A stretch of DNA of 13,167 nt from Thermoplasmata archaeon UBA184 (GCA_002495185.1 DAEB01000031.1:4105-17271), one strand, 5' to 3'; shown: positions 6,456 through 13,053, counted from the stretch's first letter. Notes: generated from the sequence alone by a model not told the origin. Translations and numbers: made by a program.

Positions 6456-8324
6456 TCACGCCTCGCCCTGGGCGACCCGGCGGATCTCGGCCCGCAGCGC
6501 GTCGGAAACCTCGCGTCCGTCCCGCCGCCCTCGGACTTCGCGCATCACGTCCCCCATCAGAGGCGAGAACGCGGCGTCCCCTTTGGAGCGCACCATGTCG
6601 ACGTTCGCCGCGACCACCCGACGCACGAGCGCGAGGAGGTCTTCTGGGGTGAACCCCGAGAGGCCCGACTGCTCGATCGCCACGCCGACGGTCGGCTCCC
6701 CCGCCGCGAGCGCTTTCAGGACGGTGGGGATCCCTTCCTTCGCGATCCGCCCGTCCTCGGCCGCGGCGAGAAGCTCGTGGAGGACCTCGTCCGACGGGTC
6801 GAACGGCGGCGCGTCCGCGCGTTCGGCGAAGACCGCCGGAAGGTCCTGCGTGAGGAGGCGGGCGACGAGACCGGCGGAATGCCCGCGCGCTGCCAGAACC
6901 TCGAACCTCCCGGCGAGGTCGCCGTACACGAGCTGTCGGACGACCTCGTCGGGGAGTCCGTGCGTCCGCGCGAGGCGGGCCTTCAGTTCCTGGGGGCGTT
7001 CGGGGAGGCCCGCTCGGAGGCGCTCGAGCCGGGCGGCGGTGATCGGGATGGGAGGGATGTCAGTCTCCGGGTACATGCGGTCCCGGCCCGGCAACGGCCG
7101 GGAATAGCGGGTCCGTCCGTCGGGAAGCGGATCCCGAGTCTCTCCCGGAACTCCGGCGAGCGCTGCGCGCGCCCGCTCCCGGACTCGCTCAAGGGCGGAC
7201 CGGGCGCGCTCAAGGGAGCGGTCGGTGACGAGCACGAAGGCGTCCGGCTCGGAAAGTGAGAGACGGGTCTTGAGCTCCGCCATCATCTCGGTCGAGACCC
7301 CGTACGCCGGAAGCTCGTCCGAGTGGACGAGTCCCCGCAGTCCCACCGAGCGAGCATAGTCGGCGAGCTCGCGACCCAGACGCTCCTCGCTGCCGGCGGG
7401 AGAGCGGAGGAGGCCGGCGAAACCGACAAGGCCGATGGCGAGAACGATCTGGCCCCCCTTCCCTGCCCCCGAGAACGGCCCGGTCGGCACCTCGCGGAAC
7501 ATCGCGGTAACATCCGCCGGCGGCTCGGTCGGGACGCGGGCGTTGCGGCGAACGAGCGCCTCCTGGAGCTCGAGAAGAAGCTTCTGCCGACCCACCTCGC
7601 GCTCGACGTACTCCTGGATGAGGCGGAGCTCCTGAACCCCCTTGACCTCGACGCGATGGCCGCCCTCGGCCGAGACGTTCACGTCTTCGCGGACGGTCCC
7701 GATCCCCCGCCGAACCTTCCGCGTCGCGCGGAGGAGCGCGCCGATCTCTTCGGCGACCTCCCGGGCCGCGGTCCCCGACAGGATCTCCGGGCCGGTCGCC
7801 ACCTCGACGAGCGGGATCCCGAGGCGGTCGAGGCGGTACGTGACCTCCCCGGGGGTCTCTCGAACCTTGCGCGCCGCGTCCTCTTCGAGGCAGATCGTCG
7901 GGACCGAGTAGCTCTTCCCGCCGACCTCGAGGACGCCGTCCGTCGCCACGAGGGCCGTCCGCTGGAATCCCGTGGTGTTCGAGCCGTCCACGACGATCTT
8001 GCGCATCACTTCGACTTCATCGACCGGGCGGGCGTTCACGAGAAGCGCGAACGTGAGGGCCACGTCGAGAGCGACCTCGTTGAGGGGGTGGGGCGGCTCC
8101 TCGTCCATCTCGACGAGACACGAGGACGGACCGGTCTCGTACCGATACACGAGCCCCCGGGACGCCTGCAGGGCCGCGGCGACGTCGACCGCGCGGTTCT
8201 CTCCTCCCGCGGCACGAAGGCTACGGGAAAAAGCGCACGTGACCTCCTCCGAAAGCTCGGGAGGGCACGCGCAGAAGAGCTTCCCGACCGCGAGCTGTTG
8301 GTGGACTTCGAGGCCGGCCTTCAC
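6456..8324 (-). CDS. gatE: Glutamyl-tRNA(Gln) amidotransferase subunit E
   Basis: GatE phosphorylates the Glu on misacylated Glu-tRNA(Gln) and amidates it with ammonia from GatD. The protein is 622 residues, normal for the family. It starts V-K-A-G-L-E-V-H, the GatB/GatE signature, followed by C18-x-C20 of the zinc site. A GAD (AspRS-like) insertion lies in the middle, around the segment with G-L-V-H-S-D-E-L-P-A-Y-G, and a YqeY-type helical tail closes the protein; both distinguish GatE from the shorter GatB. The frame is open 109 codons further upstream, but that part runs antiparallel to nothing real and overlaps gatD. The GTG inside the GTGA overlap with the gatD stop is the correct start. 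Confidence 0.95.
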   Translation of the reverse strand: MKAGLEVHQQLAVGKLFCACPPELSEEVTCAFSRSLRAAGGENRAVDVAAALQASRGLVYRYETGPSSCLVEMDEEPPHPLNEVALDVALTFALLVNARPVDEVEVMRKIVVDGSNTTGFQRTALVATDGVLEVGGKSYSVPTICLEEDAARKVRETPGEVTYRLDRLGIPLVEVATGPEILSGTAAREVAEEIGALLRATRKVRRGIGTVREDVNVSAEGGHRVEVKGVQELRLIQEYVEREVGRQKLLLELQEALVRRNARVPTEPPADVTAMFREVPTGPFSGAGKGGQIVLAIGLVGFAGLLRSPAGSEERLGRELADYARSVGLRGLVHSDELPAYGVSTEMMAELKTRLSLSEPDAFVLVTDRSLERARSALERVRERARAALAGVPGETRDPLPDGRTRYSRPLPGRDRMYPETDIPPIPITAARLERLRAGLPERPQELKARLARTHGLPDEVVRQLVYGDLAGRFEVLAARGHSAGLVARLLTQDLPAVFAERADAPPFDPSDEVLHELLAAAEDGRIAKEGIPTVLKALAAGEPTVGVAIEQSGLSGFTPEDLLALVRRVVAANVDMVRSKGDAAFSPLMGDVMREVRGRRDGREVSDALRAEIRRVAQGEA

Positions 8325-9637
8325 GCGGAATCCCTCGCGTCGTGGCGTTCGTGGAACTCGCCGGCGCGGTCCCGGAAGAGGAGGTCCCCGACGACCTTCG
8401 GGTCGGAAGAGTGTCCGAGCGCCCAGACCATCTTCGCGTAGGCCGTCTCGGGGAGAAGGTCGCCCAGATAGAGCACTCCGGCTCGGAGGAGCTCCCGGCC
8501 GGTCGCATACACGTACGGCTCCACGTTCCCTTCGAGGCACTGGGTCGTCATCGCGACCACGACGCCCTTCTCGGTCGCGGCACGGATCCACGGGACGTGA
8601 TCGACCCCGACATGGCCGAGGCCCGTGCCGGCGAGGACGATCCCCCGGCACCCTTCGGCGAACCGGGCGGCCCGTTCAGGGGTAAGACCGGGGTAGAACC
8701 AGAGGAGCGAGGCACGAGCGTCGATCGGCCCGTCGAAGCGCGCGGGTCCGACCACCGGGGGACGGACCGCCTGCTCGAGGACCACCTTCCCCGCTTCCAC
8801 GAACCCGAGGGGCGGTCCGTTCCGGCTCCGGAACGCGTCCCGCCGGCTCGAATGCATCTTCCGAACCCAGGTGCCCCGATGGATCGCGAACCGGTCGTCC
8901 GACGGCCCCTGGTGCATGACCACCACGACCTCCCCGATGCGGCGGTCGTGCGCGACATCGACCGCGGCGCGCAGGTTGGACGCTCCGTCCGAGGACGGCC
9001 GGTCCGGCGAGCGTTGCGCTCCGACGAGCACGACGGGCCCGGGGAGGTCGGCGAGGAGAAAACTGAGGGCCGCTCCCGTGAAGCCGAGAGTGTCGGTCCC
9101 GTGGGCGACCACGACCCCTCGGGCGCCGGCTCCGAACGTCGCGACCACCTTCTCGGCAAGGACTCGCCAGTCCTCCGGTACGAGGTCCTCGCTCAGCCGG
9201 TCGAAGACCGGCACGATCCGGACGCGGCCACCCGCCTCAAGCTCCGGGAAGAACTCGAGGACCTCCCGCTCATCCTTGACCGGGCGAACCCCGCCCGTCT
9301 CGTAGTCAACGCGCGATGCAATCGTCCCTCCCGTGGTCAGGAGGGCGATCCACGACCCCGCGTCGGCATGAGCCGCCGGCGGAGGGGATCTGGGCGCGGC
9401 AGCGGCGACCACGACGCTCGACGGAATCCGACGAAACCGATAGTTCGGCTGGATGCGGACTCCGACGTTGTAGCCGCTCTCGAGCTTCAGTTGGAGCACG
9501 CGGTCTCCGGAAAAGTCGTGGCGAGGGACGACGGTGCCACTCCACGAGTGGCCCGCGTCGTCCGAGATCTCGACCCGCTCACCGGTGGAAAGCGCTCGCA
9601 ATTCGTCCCAGACGTCGTGAGAAGGACGGTCGTTCAT
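8321..9637 (-). CDS. gatD: Glutamyl-tRNA(Gln) amidotransferase subunit D (asparaginase-like)
   Basis: GatD releases ammonia from Gln or Asn for GatE. This 438-residue protein has the family's N-terminal beta domain (about 1-75), a short linker rich in A and P (77-93), and an L-asparaginase-type domain. Its catalytic Thr is in T-G-G-T105-I-A-S-R, and the second Thr/Asp pair is in H-G-T181-D182-T. Both catalytic motifs are intact. GatDE is found only in archaea and makes Gln-tRNA in organisms without GlnRS. A CTTTATA box on the minus strand is centred about 46 bases before ATG, giving a leader of about 20 bases with no ribosome-binding site. It is first in the operon gatD-gatE-phosphatase-zinc protein. 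Confidence 0.95.
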   Translation of the reverse strand: MNDRPSHDVWDELRALSTGERVEISDDAGHSWSGTVVPRHDFSGDRVLQLKLESGYNVGVRIQPNYRFRRIPSSVVVAAAAPRSPPPAAHADAGSWIALLTTGGTIASRVDYETGGVRPVKDEREVLEFFPELEAGGRVRIVPVFDRLSEDLVPEDWRVLAEKVVATFGAGARGVVVAHGTDTLGFTGAALSFLLADLPGPVVLVGAQRSPDRPSSDGASNLRAAVDVAHDRRIGEVVVVMHQGPSDDRFAIHRGTWVRKMHSSRRDAFRSRNGPPLGFVEAGKVVLEQAVRPPVVGPARFDGPIDARASLLWFYPGLTPERAARFAEGCRGIVLAGTGLGHVGVDHVPWIRAATEKGVVVAMTTQCLEGNVEPYVYATGRELLRAGVLYLGDLLPETAYAKMVWALGHSSDPKVVGDLLFRDRAGEFHERHDARDSA

Positions 9638-9679
9638 CCGCAGCGAACCGAGTCCGATGGCCGACGGAGCGGTGACCGG

Positions 9680-9686
9680 TATAAAG
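9680..9686 (-). promoter_or_regulatory. TATA box of the gatD operon
   Basis: CTTTATA on the minus strand (TATAAAG as written) lies about 46 bases upstream of the gatD ATG. Transcription would start about 20 bases before the gene. It is back to back with the tRNA promoter about 40 bases away. Confidence 0.55.
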
Positions 9687-9719
9687 TCTCGTTCGGAGAG
9701 CGGGCCTCGCGTCCCCGGG

Positions 9720-9728
9720 CTTTTATAG
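9720..9728 (+). promoter_or_regulatory. TATA box of the tRNA-Arg gene
   Basis: CTTTTATAG lies about 48 bases before the mature tRNA 5' end, in a short A+T-rich patch inside G+C-rich spacer. A transcript start near 9751 leaves a 20-base leader for RNase P to remove. Confidence 0.6.
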
Positions 9729-9771
9729 CCGACCCCTCTCGGCGCGCCGGAGCCGAAAGAGCGACCGGGAT

Positions 9772-9880
9772 GCCCGTGTGGGGTAGCTACGGGATCGGGG
9801 GACGCACCCCTGCCCGCTGCATTGGATTATCCTAGAGGCCTGCGGAGCCTCAGACCTGGGTTCGAATCCCAGCACGGGCG
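9772..9880 (+). tRNA. tRNA-Arg, anticodon GCG, with a predicted D-loop intron
   Basis: The acceptor stem pairs GCCCGTG (9772-9778) with CACGGGC (9873-9879), with discriminator G9880 and no encoded CCA. The anticodon stem pairs GAGGC with GCCTC. Its loop CTGCGGA places anticodon GCG at 9842-9844, reading CGC and CGU. The T arm is CTGGG-TTCGAAT-CCCAG. The D stem uses GGGT and TCCT, an arrangement I know from other archaeal tRNAs. The gene is 109 bases because the D loop carries an insertion of about 34 bases; removing it leaves a 75-base tRNA with D loop AGCTTGGATTA. The 3' end is the likely attachment site for the integrase gene that starts 57 bases later. Confidence 0.88.
9789..9822 (+). other. 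Predicted 34-nt intron in the D loop of tRNA-Arg(GCG)
   Basis: A four-pair helix GUAG (9783-9786)/CUGC (9817-9820) is flanked by two three-base bulges, CUA (9787-9789) on one strand and AUU (9821-9823) on the other. Inside it are CGGG/CCCG (9790-9793/9813-9816) and CGGGGG/CCCCUG (9796-9801/9807-9812) capped by ACGCA. Cutting after the second base of each bulge, as the archaeal splicing endonuclease does, removes 9789-9822 and restores a normal D loop. The outer helix of a full bulge-helix-bulge is weak or absent, so this would be a relaxed motif. The boundary could shift by one base without changing the product. Confidence 0.72.
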
Positions 9881-9904
9881 TCTCAAATTTCAGCCGCCGG
9901 GATT

Positions 9905-9913
9905 CGTTATACG
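9905..9913 (+). promoter_or_regulatory. TATA-like box of the integrase gene
   Basis: CGTTATACG is centred about 28 bases before the integrase ATG at 9937, the spacing of a leaderless archaeal transcript. A GGGAGGA at 9913-9919 is 17 bases from the ATG and so is too far to serve as its ribosome-binding site. Confidence 0.45.
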
Positions 9914-9936
9914 GGAGGAAAGGGTGCCTCCGGACA

Positions 9937-11265
9937 ATGCCCCGGAAAGCACGTCGGCTCGATCACCGCGCACTGCTCGAAACCCCCCTCGTTCGGACGT
10001 GGCACGCGGAGAATCGGTTGCGGTCGAATCGCACCGCCGACGTCAACCTCCGGCAACTGGGGCTCTGTCTTCACGAGCTGGGGCTGACACCGTGGGAGCT
10101 CCTGGACGAGGCCCGGAACTCCCCCGCGCGACTGAAGGGTCGGCTGGTGGACTACGCTGGCTCGCTCCAACGCCGAGGGCGACTCAACTCGTACATCGCG
10201 AAAACGTTCGTGGGGGTGTCGAGCTTCCTCCGCTTCCACGAGGTCGAGTTCCACGGCTTCCCGAGGGTCACGGTGATCCGGGGCCAATCGATCGAGAACG
10301 AACGAGTGCCGACCCAGGAGGAGCTGGCGCGTCTGCTTCGCGCCCTCCCTCTTCGTGGTCAGGTGGCGGCCCTGCTCATGGCCCACGCGGGACTGCGGCC
10401 CGGAGCCTTCGCGGTGTATCGCTCGGGCGAGGTGGCCCTCCGACTCGCGGACCTCCCGGAGTTGGACCTTGCGGAGCTTCGCTTTCGGGCGAGCCCGTTC
10501 CTGATTCGGATTCCCGGAGCTCTCAGCAAGAACCGCCGCGCGTACGTCACGTTCGGTTCGGAGGAGCTCGCGCAGACCCTGACCGCGTACTTGAGAGAAC
10601 GTCGGATCCGGCCCCGATGGAAGGGCGGCTCCGTCGTGGGCCCGGAAGCCCTGTCTCCAGAGTCGCCCGTGGTCGCGGTCCGCGACACCGAGACCGAGAG
10701 CGGATTCGTCACGGTCAAGGCGGTGTCGGCGGAACTTAGGTCGGCGATTGCGAAGGTCGTGCCGGACGATACTTCGTGGAGGCCGTACGTTCTCCGAAGC
10801 TACGCCTCGACACAACTCTTGCTCGCGGAGGCAAAGGGCCGAATCACGCGTGACTTCCGGGAGGCAATCCTTGGCCATGACCTTGGAGTGAGTGGTCGAT
10901 ACAACCTCTCCAAGAAGCTGCAGCCGGCGATGGTCGAAGAGATGAGGGAGGCGTACCGACGGTGCGAATCGTTCCTGTCGACCGTACCGTCTCAGAACGA
11001 GCAGGACGCTCAGGGCCGAATGGCGATGACGATGCTCCTTGGCCTGGGGTACTCTCAGGACGAGATCGGTACGATCGACCTGGAGCACCTGGACGTCGCA
11101 GGGTTTCAGAACCTGGTGACCAAGAAGATAGGCGCAGCCGGTTCGAGCACGAAGCAGCGTCTGGTGGACTCGAAGGAGCTGAAGGAGTACCTCGAAAAAG
11201 GCTGGACGGTGGTGACCGCGGTCAACGGCCATCAGGTCGTACTGAACCCCCCGGCGTCACGATGA
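9937..11265 (+). CDS. Tyrosine recombinase / integrase next to tRNA-Arg
   Basis: This 442-residue protein has a SAM-like N-terminal core-binding domain (about 15-110) and a tyrosine-recombinase catalytic domain (about 120-340). Candidate catalytic residues are R154 (G-L-R-P-G), K198 (L-S-K-N), R287 (R-P-Y-V-L-R), H314 (L-G-H-D) and nucleophile Y322 (S-G-R-Y-N). The His usual in H-x-x-R is Tyr284 here. An extra tail (about 360-440) holds a helical segment (M-L-L-G-L-G-Y-S-Q-D-E-I) and a small beta segment ending G-W-T-V-V-T-A-V-N-G-H-Q-V-V. It starts 57 bases after the tRNA, where intact integrases of tRNA-targeting elements normally sit, so it should act on the 3' end of that tRNA gene. A real gene is near certain; current activity is not. 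Confidence 0.93.
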   Translation: MPRKARRLDHRALLETPLVRTWHAENRLRSNRTADVNLRQLGLCLHELGLTPWELLDEARNSPARLKGRLVDYAGSLQRRGRLNSYIAKTFVGVSSFLRFHEVEFHGFPRVTVIRGQSIENERVPTQEELARLLRALPLRGQVAALLMAHAGLRPGAFAVYRSGEVALRLADLPELDLAELRFRASPFLIRIPGALSKNRRAYVTFGSEELAQTLTAYLRERRIRPRWKGGSVVGPEALSPESPVVAVRDTETESGFVTVKAVSAELRSAIAKVVPDDTSWRPYVLRSYASTQLLLAEAKGRITRDFREAILGHDLGVSGRYNLSKKLQPAMVEEMREAYRRCESFLSTVPSQNEQDAQGRMAMTMLLGLGYSQDEIGTIDLEHLDVAGFQNLVTKKIGAAGSSTKQRLVDSKELKEYLEKGWTVVTAVNGHQVVLNPPASR

Positions 11266-11404
11266 GACGGAACCAGCCGACGACCTTGCTCGCGTACTCC
11301 TGACGGGGGATCTCGTCCGGTTCCCCGAGAAGCAGAATACGGATCGGATGCGACGGGTCCAGGCACTGGACCATGGCCTTCATTTCGCGAAGCGAGACCA
11401 TCAT
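11222..11404 (-). CDS. Hypothetical 60-residue protein convergent with the integrase
   Basis: From the ATG pair at 11404 the frame encodes M-M-V-S-L-R-E-M-K-A-M-V-Q-C-L-D-P-S-H-P. An acidic-basic helical segment follows (G-E-P-D-E-I-P-R-Q-E-Y-A-S-K-V-V-G-W-F-R-L-I). Third codon positions are strongly G/C like true genes around it, and the composition is protein-like rather than Arg/Pro-rich shadow. The frame stays open 36 codons further upstream, but that part looks low-complexity. Its 3' end overlaps the integrase 3' end by 44 bases. I do not recognise it, and no promoter or ribosome-binding site is evident. Confidence 0.4.
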   Translation of the reverse strand: MMVSLREMKAMVQCLDPSHPIRILLLGEPDEIPRQEYASKVVGWFRLIVTPGGSVRPDGR

Positions 11405-11684
11405 GTCTGCGCCGTGGATCCGTGGCACGAAGACTGGCGGCGAAGCGACGACGGATTCTTGGACTCCTGCCCTCGCACTTAGGGCTGAACCTCGGGCAGC
11501 ATTGGTCGCCATTGTGTGCGAGACCGAATCCTCGCCTATGTAGCGACCGCACCTGCTGAACAGTGAAAGAAGGCTATGGTCACGCGAGGGAGAACCACGT
11601 GCGGGCTCATCCCGAACTCGCCGCCGCCACGATCACCAAGGCGTTTTCCCTGTCTACCGAGTCGCTTGCGCGGCAAGGAAGATC

Positions 11685-11737
11685 GGACCGGTCCGGACCG
11701 ACGGATTAGGAGCGGGAGAATCGGGGCGGCGTCGGTC
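11685..11737 (+). repeat. Hairpin repeat, copy A
   Basis: Two GGACC half sites (11685, 11695) precede a stem GACCGAC (11696-11702)/GTCGGTC (11731-11737) with a 28-base loop containing GATTAGG at 11704-11710. Right of it are a further GGTCC and then sequence similar to the tail of the small membrane-protein gene. Confidence 0.75.
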
Positions 11738-11773
11738 GAGTGGAGCCGGGGTCCGTCCTGGACCGCGGGACGA

Positions 11774-11822
11774 TCATGCGGTACGACTCCCTCTTTTTCG
11801 GATACTCCACGCTGTCACATCG
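11774..11822 (-). pseudogene. Decayed tail of the small membrane-protein gene, beside hairpin A
   Basis: The minus strand reads A-W-S-I-R-K-R-G-S-R-T-A-stop, which aligns with S-F-Y-R-E-K-G-L-P-R-R-A-M at the end of the gene at 13054. At DNA level GACGATCAT (11769-11777) and a pyrimidine/TTTTTCG-GATA block match GAGGATCAT and TTTTCGCGATA there. A one-base shift puts the normal M-I tail in another frame. Weak but consistent with position relative to the hairpin. Confidence 0.4.
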
Positions 11823-11951
11823 CTGCGGACGCCCTTTCGTCCCGACGATCTGGCCCGACGGTGATTGCGCCGAGGGCATCCCCCAACCCGGACCACGGGG
11901 TCGGGACAGCGATTTCGTGAGGGAGAATGGTGGGTCCGTCCCGATTGTCCC

Positions 11952-12003
11952 GGCTGGCCCGGATGATTGGGAATGAGTGGGTCTGCAGGTCGTCGGTCCA
12001 GTC
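11952..12003 (+). repeat. Hairpin repeat, copy B (degenerate)
   Basis: GGCTGGCCCG (11952-11961) pairs with CGGTCCAGTC (11994-12003) with one G-U pair and one mismatch. The loop contains GATTGGG at 11965-11971, one base off the common GATTAGG. CTCAATGG at 12005-12012 is shared with the right flank of copy E (12814-12821). Confidence 0.6.
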
Positions 12004-12160
12004 GCTCAATGGGTTGGGAATCTGAGCTGAGGTTCCCCGCGAGTTGTGGTCCGTCCCTGGTCAAGGTGCTCCCGAGGGTCTCCCTTTCAAGCACGACCCA
12101 AACGCCTTGGACAAGCGGTGGACAAGCACACTGGACAAGCGATTCTGTTGGGTCAACCTT

Positions 12161-12188
12161 GGACCAGCGGGGTCCACGTCGCTGGTCC
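12161..12188 (+). repeat. Short inverted repeat GGACCAGC/GCTGGTCC
   Basis: A perfect 8-base inverted repeat with a 12-base loop uses the same half sites as copy C, which begins about 30 bases later, but lacks the GATTAGG loop. Confidence 0.65.
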
Positions 12189-12218
12189 TGCAGTTCTCCG
12201 TCAGACACCACCCGAAGT

Positions 12219-12288
12219 GGACCAGCGGTGTCGGGTGGACCAGCTGATTAGGTAGAGCAGGGTTGAAGGTACGCTGGTCCGCTGGTCC
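12219..12288 (+). repeat. Hairpin repeat, copy C
   Basis: GGACCAGC occurs twice (12219-12226, 12237-12244; 18-base step). A 28-base loop with GATTAGG at 12246-12252 follows, then GCTGGTCC twice in direct tandem (12273-12280, 12281-12288). Either half site can pair perfectly over eight bases. Confidence 0.85.
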
Positions 12289-12511
12289 CGAGGCACGCCA
12301 GGGGGGGAAGAGGCAACCGACCAAGAGATCGAGAGGGCCACGCCCACCACCCAATCTCGCGATTCGGCTGGGACCCCTTGGCGTATCCAAGCAATCTCGA
12401 TAGGGACCTGACGGGACCCTGACGGGGACCCGGTTGCGGGACCCGACATGTTGCGGGGGCAGCTGGACCTGAGCGTGCTTCAGGCCGTTGGGTCCCCGGT
12501 TTCGCGTCAGA

Positions 12512-12588
12512 GGACCCAGCACGGGACCCAGCGGGCCCGGATGATTAGGTAGAGGGGGGTTCGGGGTGTGCTGGTCCGTCGGGTCCCC
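12512..12588 (+). repeat. Hairpin repeat, copy D
   Basis: GGACCCAGC occurs twice on the left (12512, 12524). GGGACCC (12523-12529) pairs with GGGTCCC (12581-12587), and GGCCCGG pairs imperfectly with CTGGTCC (12571-12577). The loop holds GATTAGG at 12543-12549 followed by a G-rich run. Confidence 0.7.
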
Positions 12589-12737
12589 TTCAACCAGCCT
12601 TGGCTTCGACTGGATTCACCATGCCCCGGGTCAAGAGTGGACCAACCAACATGCCCATGGGGCGTAACGGAACTGAGATGGACCGACCCAGATCTGCTCG
12701 ATGGTCCAGCGATCCTCCGTCAGAAAACACGTGATGC

Positions 12738-12808
12738 GGACCGACAACGCGCGATGGACCGACTGATTAGGAAAGGCGGGGTCTGAGCAGCGTCGGTCCA
12801 TTAGGTCC
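12738..12808 (+). repeat. Hairpin repeat, copy E
   Basis: GGACCGAC occurs twice (12738-12745, 12756-12763; 18-base step, as in copy C). The inner stem is a perfect ten pairs, ATGGACCGAC (12754-12763)/GTCGGTCCAT (12792-12801), around a 28-base loop with GATTAGG at 12765-12771. A second GGTCC follows at 12804. Confidence 0.88.
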
Positions 12809-12823
12809 AAGGACTCAATGGAA

Positions 12824-12980
12824 TCAGAGGATCATTGCCTGGCGCGTCAACCCCCACTCGCGCCAGAACGTGCTTAAGGAACCGCCAGCTGGCGAATCCG
12901 AGCGACTCCGCGGACCGTGGTCGCGACGAGCACGACAGTGGCGGCAAATCGGAACAGGGACCTAACAACTGAGCTCCCGA
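12824..12980 (-). pseudogene. Frameshifted copy of the small membrane-protein gene, beside hairpin E
   Basis: The minus strand ends T-F-W-R-E-W-G-L-T-R-Q-A-M-I-L-stop, clearly matching S-F-Y-R-E-K-G-L-P-R-R-A-M-I-L at 13054. The preceding membrane helix (R-F-A-A-T-V-V-L-V-A-T-T-V-R-G-V-A) is in a different frame, so a frameshift separates the two parts. GAGGATCAT at 12827-12835 is shared with copies A (one base different) and F. No start codon is evident. Confidence 0.65.
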
Positions 12981-12982
12981 CC

Positions 12983-13053
12983 GTGCCGACGCTGTGCCGA
13001 CGTGCCAGCGTATGAGGAAGGGGGTACGTCCTATCGGCACAGGAGAGTCGGCA
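12983..13053 (+). repeat. Hairpin repeat, copy F (divergent half sites)
   Basis: GTGCCGAC occurs twice (12983-12990, 12994-13001). An inner stem TGTGCCGA (12993-13000)/TCGGCACA (13034-13041) and an outer stem TGCCGAC (12984-12990)/GTCGGCA (13047-13053) nest around a 33-base loop containing TATGAGGAAGGGGG. Architecture matches the other copies although TGCC replaces GGACC. It ends right at the stop codon of the adjacent minus-strand gene. Confidence 0.68.

Larger units (their letters stand above)
11405..12823. other. Long non-coding accessory stretch carrying the hairpin array
   Basis: No convincing intact gene lies here; the open frames have poor, Arg/Pro/Ser-rich translations. From 11405 to 11684 I see only one weak inverted repeat (CTGCCC/GGGCAG near 11469-11500). 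From 11685 onward the stretch is full of GGACC and GGTCC (roughly 35 by eye up to 12830, several times the chance expectation), arranged in the hairpin copies listed separately. It also holds short direct repeats: GGACAAGC three times (12109, 12120, 12133) and GGGACC four times at 10-13 base steps (12403, 12413, 12425, 12438). Confidence 0.7.

Noticed and set aside
8342..9835. 497-codon plus-strand frame opposite gatD
   Set aside because: Runs antisense through the fully recognised gatD gene and across the divergent promoter and tRNA region; composition is typical shadow.
11469..11501. CTGCCC/GGGCAG inverted repeat as a seventh hairpin copy
   Set aside because: Spacing from copy A would fit, but the loop is only 21 bases, has no GATTAGG core and no doubled half sites.
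12061..12522. 153-codon minus-strand frame through the hairpin array
   Set aside because: It passes through repeat C and low-complexity sequence, has no protein-like pattern and no promoter or ribosome-binding site.
11685..13053. CRISPR array
   Set aside because: Copies are 220-300 bases apart, have variable stems and unequal spacing, and the intervals contain related gene remnants rather than uniform spacers.
11685..13053. C/D box guide RNAs or classical integron attC sites
   Set aside because: GATTAGG only loosely resembles box C and there is no paired D/C'/D' set; no RYYYAAC/GTTRRRY pair flanks the hairpins.
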